A stretch of 64,000 nt of DNA, taken from contig NZ_CAMYLS010000028.1 of the NCBI RefSeq assembly GCF_947259345.1, positions 1 through 64,000 of the forward strand, written 5' to 3'. This document shows, piece after piece, positions 33,327-43,055 of this stretch; positions within the stretch are counted from its first letter, which is position 1; each line of letters opens with the position of its first letter. Origin of the DNA: an uncultured Maricaulis sp. (lineage in GTDB: Bacteria; Pseudomonadota; Alphaproteobacteria; Caulobacterales; Maricaulaceae). The notes under the pieces were generated by a model. It did not search any database and was not told where the DNA came from. It saw only the letters and a program-made list of their open reading frames with translations. A program made the translations under genes and the position numbers.

Positions 33327-33400
33327 TGGAGCGGGTGAAGGGAATCGAACCCTCGTCGTAAGCTTGGGAAGCTTCTGCTCTACCATTGAGCTACACCCGC
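33327..33400 (-). tRNA. tRNA-Gly (CCC)
   Basis: Read on the minus strand, the 74-nt gene begins GCGGGTGTAGCTCAATGG, has the anticodon loop TTCCCAA (anticodon CCC), T-arm GAGGGTTCGATTCCCTT, acceptor end CACCCGC, discriminator T and encoded CCA. It is closely like E. coli glyU. It lies between two minus/plus boundaries with no sign of an integrated element at its 3' end. Confidence 0.93.
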
Positions 33401-33464
33401 CTTGAACTCATTCTACACGGAGCGGTGCATCGGGCGGAAGCGCGCATTTGCAGTCGTGCGCCAC

Positions 33465-33492
33465 AAAAAAGGGCCGGCAATTGCCGGCCCTT
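33465..33492 (-). terminator. Terminator of the S9 peptidase gene
   Basis: GGGCCGGCAA-TTGCCGGCCC is a perfect 20-bp palindrome; on the minus strand it is followed by six T. It is 23 bp after the peptidase stop codon. Confidence 0.8.
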
Positions 33493-33515
33493 CCTCGCGG
33501 GTTTCAAGCCATCCG

Positions 33516-35504
33516 TCAGTTCGCGTCCGGCGGATTATGCTCGAACAGGAAACGTTCGAGATTGGTGTAGAGCTCGCGCACATTGTCCACCGTCATCCGG
33601 TAGGACTGGTGCGGCCCATCCTCGATTGCCACCAGCTCGTAAGGCTTGCCGGCAGCATCCATGGCTTCGGCCATGATCTCAGCCTGTTCGAACGGAACGA
33701 TCAGGTCGTCCGTACCATGCACCAGCATGAGCGGGGCCTGGACATCCTCGGCATTCAGCGCCGGCGAGATCCGGGTGATGTACTCGGTCTCACTGCGCCA
33801 GTCGCCGATATACTCCGCCCAATAGGTCACGGACGCGCCACCGAAACGGCCCGTCTCGTAATTCATCATGGAGAAGACATCCGACACCGGTGCGCCGGCG
33901 ATGATGCAGCGATAGAGTTCCGGCGTCAGTGTAGCGCCGGCCAGGGCCGCGTACCCGCCATAGGACCAACCAAAGAGGCAAACGCGGTCTCGATCCGCGA
34001 CTCCGCTCTCCACCAAGTGGTGCACGGCATCGGAGACATCGTCCTGCATGGACCGACCCCATTCGCCATGCGCCATGGTGATGAAGTTGCGACCGAAGCC
34101 GTCAGACCCGCGGAATTGCGGCTGGAAGACCGCATAGCCGCGCGACGCCAGGAATTGCGCCCACGGATCGAAGCCGTAGAAGTCCCGCGCCTGCGGACCA
34201 CCATGCGGCAGCATCACCAGCGGCAGGTCACTCGCTTCGCGGCCCGGCGGCAGAGTGAGATAGCCGAACAGCTCCAGGCCATCGCGGGCTTCGAAATGCA
34301 CAATCTCGACCGGCGCGACCGATTCATCCGGGATTCGGTCATAGGCGCCGGCGAGGAAAGCCATTTCCCCACTTTGGCGATCGAGCAGATAATAGCTCCG
34401 GCTGGTCTGGCCACCGCTGATGGAAATGATCACGCGGCGGAACTCCTGGTCCCAGCTCGAGATCGAGACATTGGAATCCGGAAAGAAACCTTCCAGTTGC
34501 GACTGGATGCCGGCGAAGGTCTCGTCGAAATACTCGACGTGCTGGCGTTCCTCATTCCAGCTTACCCCGATGATGGCATTGGTGCGCCAATCACGAATGA
34601 AGCTGCCGACATCGGCCAGATCAGATTGCACGACCGGGCCTTCAATCTCATTGGTCTCGAAGTTGAAGCGGAATACCGCCGAGCGATCTTCATTCACGCG
34701 CGAGGTGAAATAGCCGTACTGGCCGGTCGCATCGAGACCCGCCATATTGGTCATGCGCCCGGTCCACCGGTCAGACCGGCGCGCACCGAAGCGGAAACGC
34801 TCGCGGGTCAGGTTTTCGTTATAGACACGCTCCCAACCGGATCCATCAAGATTGGCCCAGAGCTCAAACTCGCCATCATCATTCGTGTAGCGAACGACAG
34901 GTTCATTGTCCGCGTTCAGGATATAATTATATCCACCCTCGCCGATGAAAATGCGGCGACGGGCGCGATCACGCGAAAACTCCTGGCGGAACAGGCCAAC
35001 CGCCTGCTCCACACTGTCGCCACCGACGCGCGAGCCCCGATTGTCCTGCAGGACTGCCAGCCAGACGAGCATCGAATCCGGATCGGAGATGTCGCGATTT
35101 GCCAGGGAGGCGTACTGGTTCAGCTCCCAGTTCCGGCTACCGTCAGCGCGAATGATATAAGTGCGGAAGACATCCGCCCGCTCACCCATGGATGCGATAT
35201 CCCGGCGCTCGGAATAGGTCGCCAGCAAATTCTCGTCATTCGCCCAGGAGACAGCCGCCAAAACCTGATCGTCACCGCCATCAATGACCTGCGGCGCTTC
35301 ACCGACCAGGGAATAGACAACGATGGAGCGCTCGGCGCGGCTCTCACCGGAAATGAAGACAATGCGCTCGCCATTCGGCGAGAGGCTGACCGACGTCATG
35401 TTCGACATCGCCGCATAATCATCGATTGATGGCACCTGCGGCTGCGCATGCGCGGTCCCGACCGCCATGAGCAGCATTGTCACGAGGCCTAACAAACGGG
35501 CCAT
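33516..35504 (-). CDS. S9 family serine peptidase (acylaminoacyl/dipeptidyl peptidase-like), secreted
   Basis: 662 aa with a signal peptide (LLGLVTMLLMAVGTAHA), a beta-propeller of WD40-like PD40 repeats (VSLSPNGERIVFISG and later blades) and a C-terminal alpha/beta hydrolase domain: nucleophile in GWSYGGY (Ser about 514), Asp in HGTDD (about 599), His in EDGPHQSY (about 632). It cleaves small peptides in the periplasm. The ATG at 35504 follows GGGAGGGGAG; the frame extension upstream is not used. Confidence 0.92.
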   Translation of the reverse strand: MARLLGLVTMLLMAVGTAHAQPQVPSIDDYAAMSNMTSVSLSPNGERIVFISGESRAERSIVVYSLVGEAPQVIDGGDDQVLAAVSWANDENLLATYSERRDIASMGERADVFRTYIIRADGSRNWELNQYASLANRDISDPDSMLVWLAVLQDNRGSRVGGDSVEQAVGLFRQEFSRDRARRRIFIGEGGYNYILNADNEPVVRYTNDDGEFELWANLDGSGWERVYNENLTRERFRFGARRSDRWTGRMTNMAGLDATGQYGYFTSRVNEDRSAVFRFNFETNEIEGPVVQSDLADVGSFIRDWRTNAIIGVSWNEERQHVEYFDETFAGIQSQLEGFFPDSNVSISSWDQEFRRVIISISGGQTSRSYYLLDRQSGEMAFLAGAYDRIPDESVAPVEIVHFEARDGLELFGYLTLPPGREASDLPLVMLPHGGPQARDFYGFDPWAQFLASRGYAVFQPQFRGSDGFGRNFITMAHGEWGRSMQDDVSDAVHHLVESGVADRDRVCLFGWSYGGYAALAGATLTPELYRCIIAGAPVSDVFSMMNYETGRFGGASVTYWAEYIGDWRSETEYITRISPALNAEDVQAPLMLVHGTDDLIVPFEQAEIMAEAMDAAGKPYELVAIEDGPHQSYRMTVDNVRELYTNLERFLFEHNPPDAN

Positions 35505-35601
35505 ACTCCCCTCCCTTACCAAAACCCCACCAAAGGGTAACAGAAGGGTAAGATTTAGCCTCGCGACGCCACAATCAAGGGGAAAACCCAGAAACCCGCC
35601 G

Positions 35602-36621
35602 CTATTCGCTTGTGAAGAATTTCGACAGCTTCAGACTCTGGGCCTGGTAATTCGACGCGACCTGCCCATAGGCGGTCTTCGGCATGGCCAGCATGGGCTC
35701 GTAGACCAGACGGGCAATCGGCTGGCCATGCTCCAGGATGAAGGGCACATCGCGACCGCGCACTTCCAGAACCGCACGGGCGCCGACGCCACCCGCCTCG
35801 GCCGTGCCGAAGCCCGGATCGAAGAAACCGGCATAATGGGCGCGGAACTCACCGATTTCCGTGGCGATGGGCGCCATTTCTGCCGCCTCGCCGCGTCCGA
35901 TCTCGACCGCCTCGCGTGAGGCCAGGATGTAGAACTCGCCCGGATCCAGGATCAGGCGACGATCCGGTGCGCGCAGGGGTTCCCAGAACCGGCTGGCCGC
36001 ATGGCCGCCGATTTTCGCCAGATCAACGAGACCGGAATGACGCCGGGCGCGATAGCCGACAATCCCGTCATTGAAGCCCGCCAGATCAACGCTCACCGTC
36101 ACTTCGCGCAGCGTCTCGTGGGCACCCTGGCGGAAGCGGATCTGGCTCAGCCGGTCACCCTCGCGGGCCAGGATGGAGAAGGTGCACGGCGAGATTTCCG
36201 CATAGAGCGGACCGTCATATCCGACCGGCGCCTGGTCGAAGGCGATGCCATGATCGGTGATGACGCGGGTAAAGACATCGATCCGCCCGGTCGAACTCTT
36301 CGGATTCATTGCCGCTGTCAGGCCCGCGGGCAATTTGAGCCCTTCCTGCAGCGGCGCGAGATAGACACAGCCGGTCTCGAGTACGGCACCGGCGCGCAGA
36401 TCAACCGTGTGCATAACGAGATCATCATCAAGACGCTCCGCCACAGTCCGGTCAGGTCCAGGCAGGAAACTCGCCCGCAGACGCCAGGCCTTGCTGCCCA
36501 GGCGCAGATCGATACTGGCCGGCTGGACCTGTCCCTCGGCCAGCGGCGCGTCCGACGTCAGGATGCCACGCCGGACAAGGGCGGCGAGGTGATGATCGGG
36601 GAGGATTCCGGTGTCAGCCAT
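35602..36621 (-). CDS. 2'-deoxycytidine 5'-triphosphate deaminase, long alphaproteobacterial form
   Basis: 339 aa, about twice the length of E. coli Dcd because it holds two dUTPase-like halves (the form that Pfam calls DCD, PF06559). The sequence shows QPASIDLRLGSKAWRL, AMNPKSSTGRIDVFTRVITD and a second-half SREAVEIGRGEAAEMAPIA with FDPGFGTAEAGGVGAR. It deaminates dCTP to dUTP for thymidylate synthesis. The gene is monocistronic by spacing. Confidence 0.88.
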   Translation of the reverse strand: MADTGILPDHHLAALVRRGILTSDAPLAEGQVQPASIDLRLGSKAWRLRASFLPGPDRTVAERLDDDLVMHTVDLRAGAVLETGCVYLAPLQEGLKLPAGLTAAMNPKSSTGRIDVFTRVITDHGIAFDQAPVGYDGPLYAEISPCTFSILAREGDRLSQIRFRQGAHETLREVTVSVDLAGFNDGIVGYRARRHSGLVDLAKIGGHAASRFWEPLRAPDRRLILDPGEFYILASREAVEIGRGEAAEMAPIATEIGEFRAHYAGFFDPGFGTAEAGGVGARAVLEVRGRDVPFILEHGQPIARLVYEPMLAMPKTAYGQVASNYQAQSLKLSKFFTSE

Positions 36622-36785
36622 GGGTCACGCTCAGCCTGTCTTGGAGAGGCAGATGTCCAACATCCCGCGCGCCCTGTCCAGCGATGCTGACCGTGGGGGT
36701 TGAGCCGCCCTGCGCGCAGGTTGATGATAGCCAGCTTGAATTGGCGGCCGGACCCGGACTTGCGGGAAGGCCACAGGGGCATCCC

Positions 36786-37178
36786 ATGTATGAGCACGAA
36801 AGTGGCGGAGTGCGGATCAGTGTCAGCCCGGATTATCTCGAAGACGAGAGCACGCCGGAAGAAGGCCGCTATGTCTGGGCCTATACGATCGAGATCGAAA
36901 ATACCGGCGAACAGCCGGTCCAGCTGATCGCCCGCAAATGGGTCATTACCGATGCCAATGGACACACAGAACATGTCCAGGGCATGGGCGTGATCGGCGA
37001 GCAGCCGGTAATCGAGCCGGGCGAGCGTTTCCGCTATACATCCGGCGCGCCTCTGCCGACCCCGTCCGGCTTCATGAGTGGCAGTTATGAGATGCGCCGC
37101 GGCGATGGCGAGAGCTTTGCCGCCACCATTCCCGGCTTCTCGCTGGACCGCCCTTCGGACCGTCTCTGGTTGCACTGA
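36786..37178 (+). CDS. apaG: ApaG family protein
   Basis: 130 aa with the ApaG fold pattern: ISVSPDYLEDESTPEEGRYV, WAYTIEIENTGEQPVQL, RKWVITDANGHTEHVQGMGV, IEPGERFRYTSGAPLPTP, GSYEMRRGDGESF. The role is uncertain; an effect on cobalt/magnesium resistance and Ap4A is known in enterobacteria. The ATG at 36786 starts the conserved domain and has AGGGGC upstream; the open frame from 36684 is not coding. Confidence 0.92.
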   Translation: MYEHESGGVRISVSPDYLEDESTPEEGRYVWAYTIEIENTGEQPVQLIARKWVITDANGHTEHVQGMGVIGEQPVIEPGERFRYTSGAPLPTPSGFMSGSYEMRRGDGESFAATIPGFSLDRPSDRLWLH

Positions 37179-37228
37179 TCGCGTGACTGCGTCCAAATGA
37201 CGGCCCCCATTCAGGAAATCATGCGCCC

Positions 37229-38686
37229 GTGACCCAGGCCCTGCGGCAAGTCCTCTTCATGATCGGCATGATGATCACCGTCCTCGCGGTGACCATGCTG
37301 GCGCCCGCCCTGGTCGATTTTGCCGCGGGTGAGCATGAGAGCGCGACCGCCTTCATCCTGTCCGCTGTGATCGGCGTCTTCGTCGGCGGAGCCGTGACGC
37401 TGGGCACACGCGGGCCGGTCGGCGACATGCCGCCACGGGGTGCCTTTGTGCTGATCGTCGGCGCCTGGCTCAGCCTGGCGCTGTGTGCGGCGCTGCCGCT
37501 GCGACTGTCCGGCCAGGAGCTGAACTGGACGGATGCGATCTTCGAAGCCATCTCCGGCCTGACCACGACCGGCGCCACCGTCATTACCGGGCTCGACTTC
37601 CGGCCGCCCGGCCTGCTGCTCTGGCGCGCCATCCTGCAATGGATTGGCGGCATCGGGATTATCGTCACCGCGATGGCCTTCTGGCCCATGCTGGGCATTG
37701 GCGGGATGCAGCTCTTCCAGCTGGAAACGGGCGACAAGTCGGACAAGGTCCTGCCGCGAGCGACCCAGATCGCGGCGGGTATTACAGTGATCTATGTCAC
37801 GCTCACCGTGGCCTGCTGCGTCGCCTACATGGCCGTGGGCATGTCCTGGCTGGACGCGTTGTGTCATGCCATGTCCACGGTTTCGACCGGCGGCTTCTCG
37901 ACCTCCGATGGCTCCATGGGGACCTATTTCGGTCTCGGGGCCGACATGATCGGCACGGTCTTCATCATCCTCGCCTCCCTGCCCTTCGGCGCCTATCTGC
38001 TTGCCGCCCGGGGGCGCTTTCACGGCTTCTGGCGGGACGCGCAGGTTCGCGGTTTCATGCTGGTCATCCTGATTGCGGCGCTGGGACTGACCGCCCTGCT
38101 GCTGGCCCAGGGCATGGAAAATGGCAATGGTGAAGCCTGGCGCCATGCCAGCTTCAATGCCGTATCGATCATCACCGGAACCGGGTTCGCGACCACGGAT
38201 TACGGGCTTTGGGGGCCGCTCGCCCAGGCCAGCTTTTTCGTTTTCATGTTCATCGGCGGGTGTGCTGGCTCGACCACATGCTCGATCAAGATTTTCCGCT
38301 TCCAGGTCGCCGGTACCGCCATTCGCCGCTACCTCGCACGCCTGTTGCAGCCCAATGCCGTCATCCCGATGTTCTATAATGGTCGCCCTGTGTCGGAAGG
38401 CATCCTCCACTCCGTGCTGGGCTTTTTCTTCGTCTTCTTTGCGGTTTATGCGGTCTCGGCCGCTGTCCTGTCCGCCATGGGGCTGGACCTGATCACGGCC
38501 TTGTCGGGCGCCAGCGCCACCTTGACCAATACCGGGCCCGGCCTCGGTTCCATCATCGGTCCCTCGGGCACATTCGAGCCGCTGTCCGACCCGGTCAAAT
38601 GGGTGCTGACCGCGAATATGTTCATTGGTCGGCTCGAGGTCCTGGCCGTGCTGATCCTGCTCAGCCCGCGCTTCTGGCGCGCCTAG
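37229..38686 (+). CDS. trkH: TrkH family potassium uptake protein
   Basis: 485 aa with about ten helices and four pore-loop (P-loop) segments of the SKT type: SGLTTTGATVITGLD, HAMSTVSTGGFSTSD, NAVSIITGTGFATTD and SGASATLTNTGPGLG, each with the conserved selectivity Gly. It imports K+ with TrkA, whose gene is not in this window. GTG start preceded by AGGAAA. Its TAG stop shares a CTAG with the convergent GGDEF gene. Confidence 0.93.
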   Translation: MTQALRQVLFMIGMMITVLAVTMLAPALVDFAAGEHESATAFILSAVIGVFVGGAVTLGTRGPVGDMPPRGAFVLIVGAWLSLALCAALPLRLSGQELNWTDAIFEAISGLTTTGATVITGLDFRPPGLLLWRAILQWIGGIGIIVTAMAFWPMLGIGGMQLFQLETGDKSDKVLPRATQIAAGITVIYVTLTVACCVAYMAVGMSWLDALCHAMSTVSTGGFSTSDGSMGTYFGLGADMIGTVFIILASLPFGAYLLAARGRFHGFWRDAQVRGFMLVILIAALGLTALLLAQGMENGNGEAWRHASFNAVSIITGTGFATTDYGLWGPLAQASFFVFMFIGGCAGSTTCSIKIFRFQVAGTAIRRYLARLLQPNAVIPMFYNGRPVSEGILHSVLGFFFVFFAVYAVSAAVLSAMGLDLITALSGASATLTNTGPGLGSIIGPSGTFEPLSDPVKWVLTANMFIGRLEVLAVLILLSPRFWRA

Positions 38687-39837
38687 GCGGCGGCGAGAAT
38701 AACACGGTTTCGACCGGCATCCTTGGCCTCGTAGAGCGCCGTATCCGCCTGCTTGAACAGGCGCGTCAGGGAGGGCTCAACGCCTTTCACTTCAACCAGT
38801 CCCGCCGAGATGGTGACGGGGATCGGCTTGCCGTTCAGCACATAGGGTGTGTCCTCGACGGCCTGCCTGGCTCGCTCGGCAATATCGCTGGCGCTGGCCG
38901 GTGAGCTGGCGTGAATAAGGGCCACGAATTCCTCGCCGCCGAGACGTGCGACATGGTCTGTATCCCGGATAGCGCGGCTCAGCACTTGCGCCACATGTTG
39001 AAGTACGGCGTCGCCCACATCATGGCCATGCGTGTCGTTGACGTGTTTGAAATGATCCACATCAAAGACGGCGAGCGCGGACTTGCGGTCAGCCTCGGCC
39101 TCTCCGCCGAGGGCGCGATGAACCAGGGCTTCGAAAGCGCGACGATTGGGCAAGCCAGTCAAATGATCGGTCAGCGCGGCCTTGCGCAGCACGGATGCGG
39201 AGTGCCCGGCAGAGAGCAGGACAAAGCCGAAGACCAGATTGGTCTCCACAACCATCAGCGAGAGGATACCGAGCGCCACCATCTGGTTCGGTGCCAGCAC
39301 GCTGGGCATGTCCGGATCGAACAGGAGGACACCGACGGAGATCACAGCGAGCGACCCCACGAAGTAGTAGATCGTATAGCGCAGCAGGCGCACACCCAGA
39401 TTGCCGTCGCGCCGACCGATCACCGACAGATAGGACAGCATCAGCAGGTTGGGGACAATGACAGCGACCCCGAAAACGGCGAATCGGAGCGCTGCACTGT
39501 CCACACCCCAGGTGAAGGCAGGAAATCCCAGCACGACCACAGCCGCCAGTGCGCCCAATTGCCAGCGCGGCACGCGGCGCCCGGCAAAGCGGGCCACGCC
39601 TTCGAGCATGATGATAAAGCCGCCGGCGGCCATCATGTCGCCCAACACAATGCCGAGGACATCCGGTACGACGCCGCGCAAGGAGATCAGACCCAGGCCA
39701 ATGCCATGCGTTGCGGTCGCGGCCAGCCACCAGCGCGGGCCATCCTTGTTCTGCTGAATCGCCGCATTCACCGCATGGATGAACACACCGGCCAGAATGA
39801 CCGGCACAATAGCCAGAATGAGCGTTTTCGAGTCCAT
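38683..39837 (-). CDS. Membrane-bound diguanylate cyclase (GGDEF)
   Basis: 384 aa. Six or more N-terminal helices (residues 1-200) are followed by a GGDEF domain: DHLTGLPNRRAFEALVHRAL, FDVDHFKHVNDTHGHDVGD, and the active-site RLGGEEFVALI (GGEEF). It should make cyclic di-GMP from GTP; an inhibitory RxxD site four residues before GGEEF is not clearly present (SRAIRDTDHVARLGGEEF contains RDTD, a possible RxxD, six residues before). ATG at 39837 preferred over the TTG at 39861. Confidence 0.9.
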   Translation of the reverse strand: MDSKTLILAIVPVILAGVFIHAVNAAIQQNKDGPRWWLAATATHGIGLGLISLRGVVPDVLGIVLGDMMAAGGFIIMLEGVARFAGRRVPRWQLGALAAVVVLGFPAFTWGVDSAALRFAVFGVAVIVPNLLMLSYLSVIGRRDGNLGVRLLRYTIYYFVGSLAVISVGVLLFDPDMPSVLAPNQMVALGILSLMVVETNLVFGFVLLSAGHSASVLRKAALTDHLTGLPNRRAFEALVHRALGGEAEADRKSALAVFDVDHFKHVNDTHGHDVGDAVLQHVAQVLSRAIRDTDHVARLGGEEFVALIHASSPASASDIAERARQAVEDTPYVLNGKPIPVTISAGLVEVKGVEPSLTRLFKQADTALYEAKDAGRNRVILAAA

Positions 39838-39952
39838 GACGCGTGGTATCCGCTTCCCCAATCAGGCTGGACTTTCCACCTCAGGCCTTACCGGAGCGTT
39901 GTCATGCGCCAAGAAGTTATGCTGCACCGCAACGCCAAAGCGCTGATTCCGC

Positions 39953-40879
39953 TTACGATCCGGACGTCGCGCCGTCCACATCCTTCGGATCGAACCTCCA
40001 GTCGCGATTGCAATACTCACAGGTCATCACGATGGCCCCGTCAGATTCCATTGCAGCCCGGTCATCGGCGGGGAAGGACGCAATGATGCGGCGCAAACGC
40101 TCACGTTCACAGGAACAGCGCCTGGTGACGGTCGCCGGCGCGAGCAGGCGAACACCGTCCTCGTTGAAGAGACGATAAAGCAGACCGCCGGCGGACAGAT
40201 CGGGGTCAAGCAGCTCGGCATCCTCGACGGTTTCAAACAGGGCCCGGGCATGATCCCAGTCCTCTTGGGCCGAGCCGCGGGCCTCGTCGCTGGCGACTGA
40301 CTGCAACAGTGCGCCGCCGCCGCGCCATTGCCGCGCCTCGTCGCCAGACCAGATTTCGCCGATCGCACAGCGCAATCGGGTCGGGGTCTGTTCGGACTGA
40401 CGAAAATAGGTTTCGGCCACCTGGCTCAGGTTTTCGCCCTCGAGCGCCACCACGCCTTGATATTGATCCATGTCCGGACCGTGGTCGATGGTCATGGCGA
40501 AGGAGCCACGGCCCAGGAGGCTGGCCATCATCGCCTCGGGTGCTGGCGGATCGGTCAGCACCGCCTCGACCGCTTCGCGATCCATTGAGGCGAAGCCGCG
40601 CACCCCTTCACCGGTGACATATTCGGCCACCAGGAAGCGGACGGGTCCGTCGCCCTGGGCCTGCACAATCAGACGACCGTCGAACTTCAGCGCGTCCCCG
40701 ACCAGCGTGGTGACGAGCACCGCTTCGCCCAGCAGTCGGGCCACCGGCTCAGGATAATCATGGGCCGACAGGATGTCGTCCAGGACCGAGCCGAGCCGGG
40801 TGACCCGCCCACGCACCGTGCGGCCTTCGATCTGAAAGCCGGCAACGATATTGTCGTGTTCTCCGAGCGGGTCACTCAC
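39953..40879 (-). CDS. hslO: Hsp33 redox-regulated chaperone
   Basis: 308 aa. The N-terminal substrate-binding domain ends in a C-terminal zinc switch: CSC at about 255-257 and CEYC at about 287-290, the C-X-C...C-X2-C that releases zinc and activates the chaperone on oxidation. Start is GTG. It lies 34 bp after argD on the same strand. In many alphaproteobacteria argD, argF and hslO are clustered; argF is missing here. Confidence 0.94.
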   Translation of the reverse strand: MSDPLGEHDNIVAGFQIEGRTVRGRVTRLGSVLDDILSAHDYPEPVARLLGEAVLVTTLVGDALKFDGRLIVQAQGDGPVRFLVAEYVTGEGVRGFASMDREAVEAVLTDPPAPEAMMASLLGRGSFAMTIDHGPDMDQYQGVVALEGENLSQVAETYFRQSEQTPTRLRCAIGEIWSGDEARQWRGGGALLQSVASDEARGSAQEDWDHARALFETVEDAELLDPDLSAGGLLYRLFNEDGVRLLAPATVTRRCSCERERLRRIIASFPADDRAAMESDGAIVMTCEYCNRDWRFDPKDVDGATSGS

Positions 40880-40913
40880 AACTCAAATCCTCGTCGTCTG
40901 GCAGGCCTGTTGA

Positions 40914-42101
40914 TCAGGCGATCGGCTGAAGGGCGGCCAGCGCCTCGTCGAGCACCGCGACCGCTTCGCTGGCGTCATCCTTGGTGATGATCAGCGGCGG
41001 CGCCATGCGCGAGACATTATCGCCCGCTGCACCGATCAGCAGATGGCGATCGCGAGCCAGACCTGCAAGCTTCTTGGGATCGTAACCCGGCTTCAGCTTC
41101 ACGCCGATCAGCAGGCCCTTGCCGCGGACTTCCTCGATCTTGTCGCCATGGCGATCCATCAGGCCGTGCAATTGCTGGGTCAGGTAATTGGAGACGTCGA
41201 CGACCTGCTCCATGAAGCCGTCCGCGGTCAGCTCGTCGAAAACGACATTGCCGACCGCCATGGCCAGCGGGCCACCGCCATAGGTCGAGCCGTGCGTGCC
41301 GACGACCATGCCTTCAGCCGCTGCTTCCGTCGCCAGGCAGGCGCCCATCGGGAAGCCGCCACCGATACCCTTGGCCGCCGCCATGATGTCCGGCTCGGCG
41401 CCCTCGACCCATTGATGGGCGAAGAGCTTGCCGGTGCGTCCGGCGCCGGACTGCACTTCATCATAGATCAGCAGGAGACCGTGCTCGTCGCACAGCTCGC
41501 GCAGACCACGCAGGCATTGTTCCGGAACAGCGCGTACGCCACCCTCGCCCTGGACCGGCTCGATGCAGATCGCCGCGGTCTCTTCGGAGATGGCCGCCTT
41601 CAGTGCCTCATGATCACCGAACTCGACCTGGTCGAAACCTTCCATTGCCGGACCGAAACCCTCGAGATATTTCGGATTGCCGCCGGCATTGATCGCGCCA
41701 TAGGTGCGGCCGTGGAAGGCACCGGTGAAGGTGATGATGCGGTAGCGCTGCGGATTGCCGTTCACATAGTGATAGCGACGCGCGGTCTTGAGCGCACACT
41801 CCATCGCCTCGGCGCCGGAATTGGTGAAGAAAACACGGTCTGCAAAGGTTGCCTTGGTCAGCTTGTCGGCCAGTTCGACGCCGGCCGGGACCTTGAACAT
41901 GTTGGACAGGTGCCAGAGCTTGCCGGCCTGCTCGTTGAGCGCCGCCACCGCCTTGGGGTGGGCATGGCCCAGACAATTCACCGCAATGCCCGAAATGAAG
42001 TCGAGATACCCGTCGCCATCGGCCGTGAACAGGCGCGGACCCTTGCCATGGTCAAAGACCAGATCCGGCGGGGCATAGGTATCCATCATCGGTGCGGGCA
42101 T
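40914..42101 (-). CDS. argD: Acetylornithine aminotransferase
   Basis: 395-aa class III PLP aminotransferase. It shows [68 protein letters not shown] and [14 protein letters not shown] (PLP Lys in AKG). ArgD converts N-acetylglutamate semialdehyde to N-acetylornithine in arginine synthesis and can also serve in lysine synthesis. AGGAGGAAA precedes the ATG. Confidence 0.93.
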   Translation of the reverse strand: MPAPMMDTYAPPDLVFDHGKGPRLFTADGDGYLDFISGIAVNCLGHAHPKAVAALNEQAGKLWHLSNMFKVPAGVELADKLTKATFADRVFFTNSGAEAMECALKTARRYHYVNGNPQRYRIITFTGAFHGRTYGAINAGGNPKYLEGFGPAMEGFDQVEFGDHEALKAAISEETAAICIEPVQGEGGVRAVPEQCLRGLRELCDEHGLLLIYDEVQSGAGRTGKLFAHQWVEGAEPDIMAAAKGIGGGFPMGACLATEAAAEGMVVGTHGSTYGGGPLAMAVGNVVFDELTADGFMEQVVDVSNYLTQQLHGLMDRHGDKIEEVRGKGLLIGVKLKPGYDPKKLAGLARDRHLLIGAAGDNVSRMAPPLIITKDDASEAVAVLDEALAALQPIA

Positions 42102-42182
42102 GTCGTTTCCTCCTGAAGTGTCCGGCTGGATTGTCCGGCCCTGTCTTGATGCGGGCCTTGTCTCTCCTCTAGGCCGCCGCGA

Positions 42183-42995
42183 TCAGCTCTTCAAGCGCCA
42201 GCCTGCATGCAGCAGCGCATAGCTGAGCGCCCCCAGTGCAAGGTTGATCACGGCCAGCAGGACAACGCCGATCAGGAGATTGCCGTCCGCATGGCCGGTG
42301 AAGCCATAGCGAAAACCGTCAATCATGTAGAAGAAGGGGTTGAAATGACTGATCGTCGCCAGCGGCCCGGGCAAATTGGTTATCGAGTAGAACGTCCCCG
42401 ACAGGAAGGTCAGCGGCGTAATGACGAAGGTCGTGACGGCAGCCATGTGGTCGAACTTCTCGGCCCACAACCCGCCGACGATGCCGATCATGGACAACAT
42501 CGCGGCGGCGCTGATGCCGAAATAGAGCACCGCCCACCAGTGAACCGGCACCACATTGATGAAGGGGATGAGCGTAACCGCAGTCACCGCCGCGACCAGG
42601 ATGCCCCGGGTCATCGCGCCCCCGGTGAAGGCGAGAAATAATTCCAGCGCCGACAGCGGCGGCATCAGGAAATCGACCGTATTGCCCTGCACCTTGGAGA
42701 CCAGGATGGACGAGCCGGAATTGGCGAAGGCATTATTGAGCAGGCCCATCAGGATCAGGCCCGGCGCGAGGAACTCCGCGAAGGGTATGCCGCCAACATC
42801 ACCGCGGCGCGCGCCGATCGCGACGGCAAAGACGGTCATGTAAAGCAGCGTCGTGGCGACCGGTGCGAGCACGGTCTGCATGCCGACCTTCAAGAATCGG
42901 CGCACTTCCTTCTTGTACAAGGTCCACAAACCCAAGGCATTGAAAAGACCGAACTTCTTGGGCTGTGGAAAATCTGTTAAGGCGGCGTTACTCAT
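42183..42995 (-). CDS. ABC-2 type exporter permease without adjacent ATPase
   Basis: 270 aa with six helices and the ABC-2 pattern EFLAPGLILMGLLNNAFANSG near the second helix; closest in style to E. coli YadH. The partner ATP-binding gene is normally next to it, but here the neighbours are argD and gcrA, so the ATPase must be encoded elsewhere. Start ATG at 42995. Confidence 0.88.
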   Translation of the reverse strand: MSNAALTDFPQPKKFGLFNALGLWTLYKKEVRRFLKVGMQTVLAPVATTLLYMTVFAVAIGARRGDVGGIPFAEFLAPGLILMGLLNNAFANSGSSILVSKVQGNTVDFLMPPLSALELFLAFTGGAMTRGILVAAVTAVTLIPFINVVPVHWWAVLYFGISAAAMLSMIGIVGGLWAEKFDHMAAVTTFVITPLTFLSGTFYSITNLPGPLATISHFNPFFYMIDGFRYGFTGHADGNLLIGVVLLAVINLALGALSYALLHAGWRLKS

Positions 42996-43007
42996 ATCGA
43001 ATTACCC

Positions 43008-43039
43008 TTAATTTCCCGGTAACCATCTGCGTTAACGAT
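43008..43039 (+). promoter_or_regulatory. CtrA-like sites upstream of gcrA
   Basis: TTAA-N7-GTAA (43008-43022) continues into GTAACCAT (seven of eight to the TTAACCAT form), and TTAACGAT follows at 43032-43039 (seven of eight). CtrA is a direct repressor of gcrA in Caulobacter, so the position is sensible, though it lies 70-100 bp before the candidate -10. Confidence 0.4.
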
Positions 43040-43055
43040 TGGGGGTGCAAGTGAG

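Noticed and set aside
33327-33400. tRNA-Gly as an integration site
   Set aside because: No direct repeat of the tRNA 3' end and no integrase nearby.
33402-35429. 675-codon plus-strand reading frame opposite the S9 peptidase gene
   Set aside because: It is the antisense of a well-supported signal-peptide/propeller/hydrolase gene; the translation has no domain and is His/Arg/Asp-rich as expected from high-GC shadow frames.
37211-38410. 399-codon minus-strand frame opposite trkH
   Set aside because: Gly/Asp/Arg/Gln-rich mirror of membrane helices; trkH pore loops are unmistakable.
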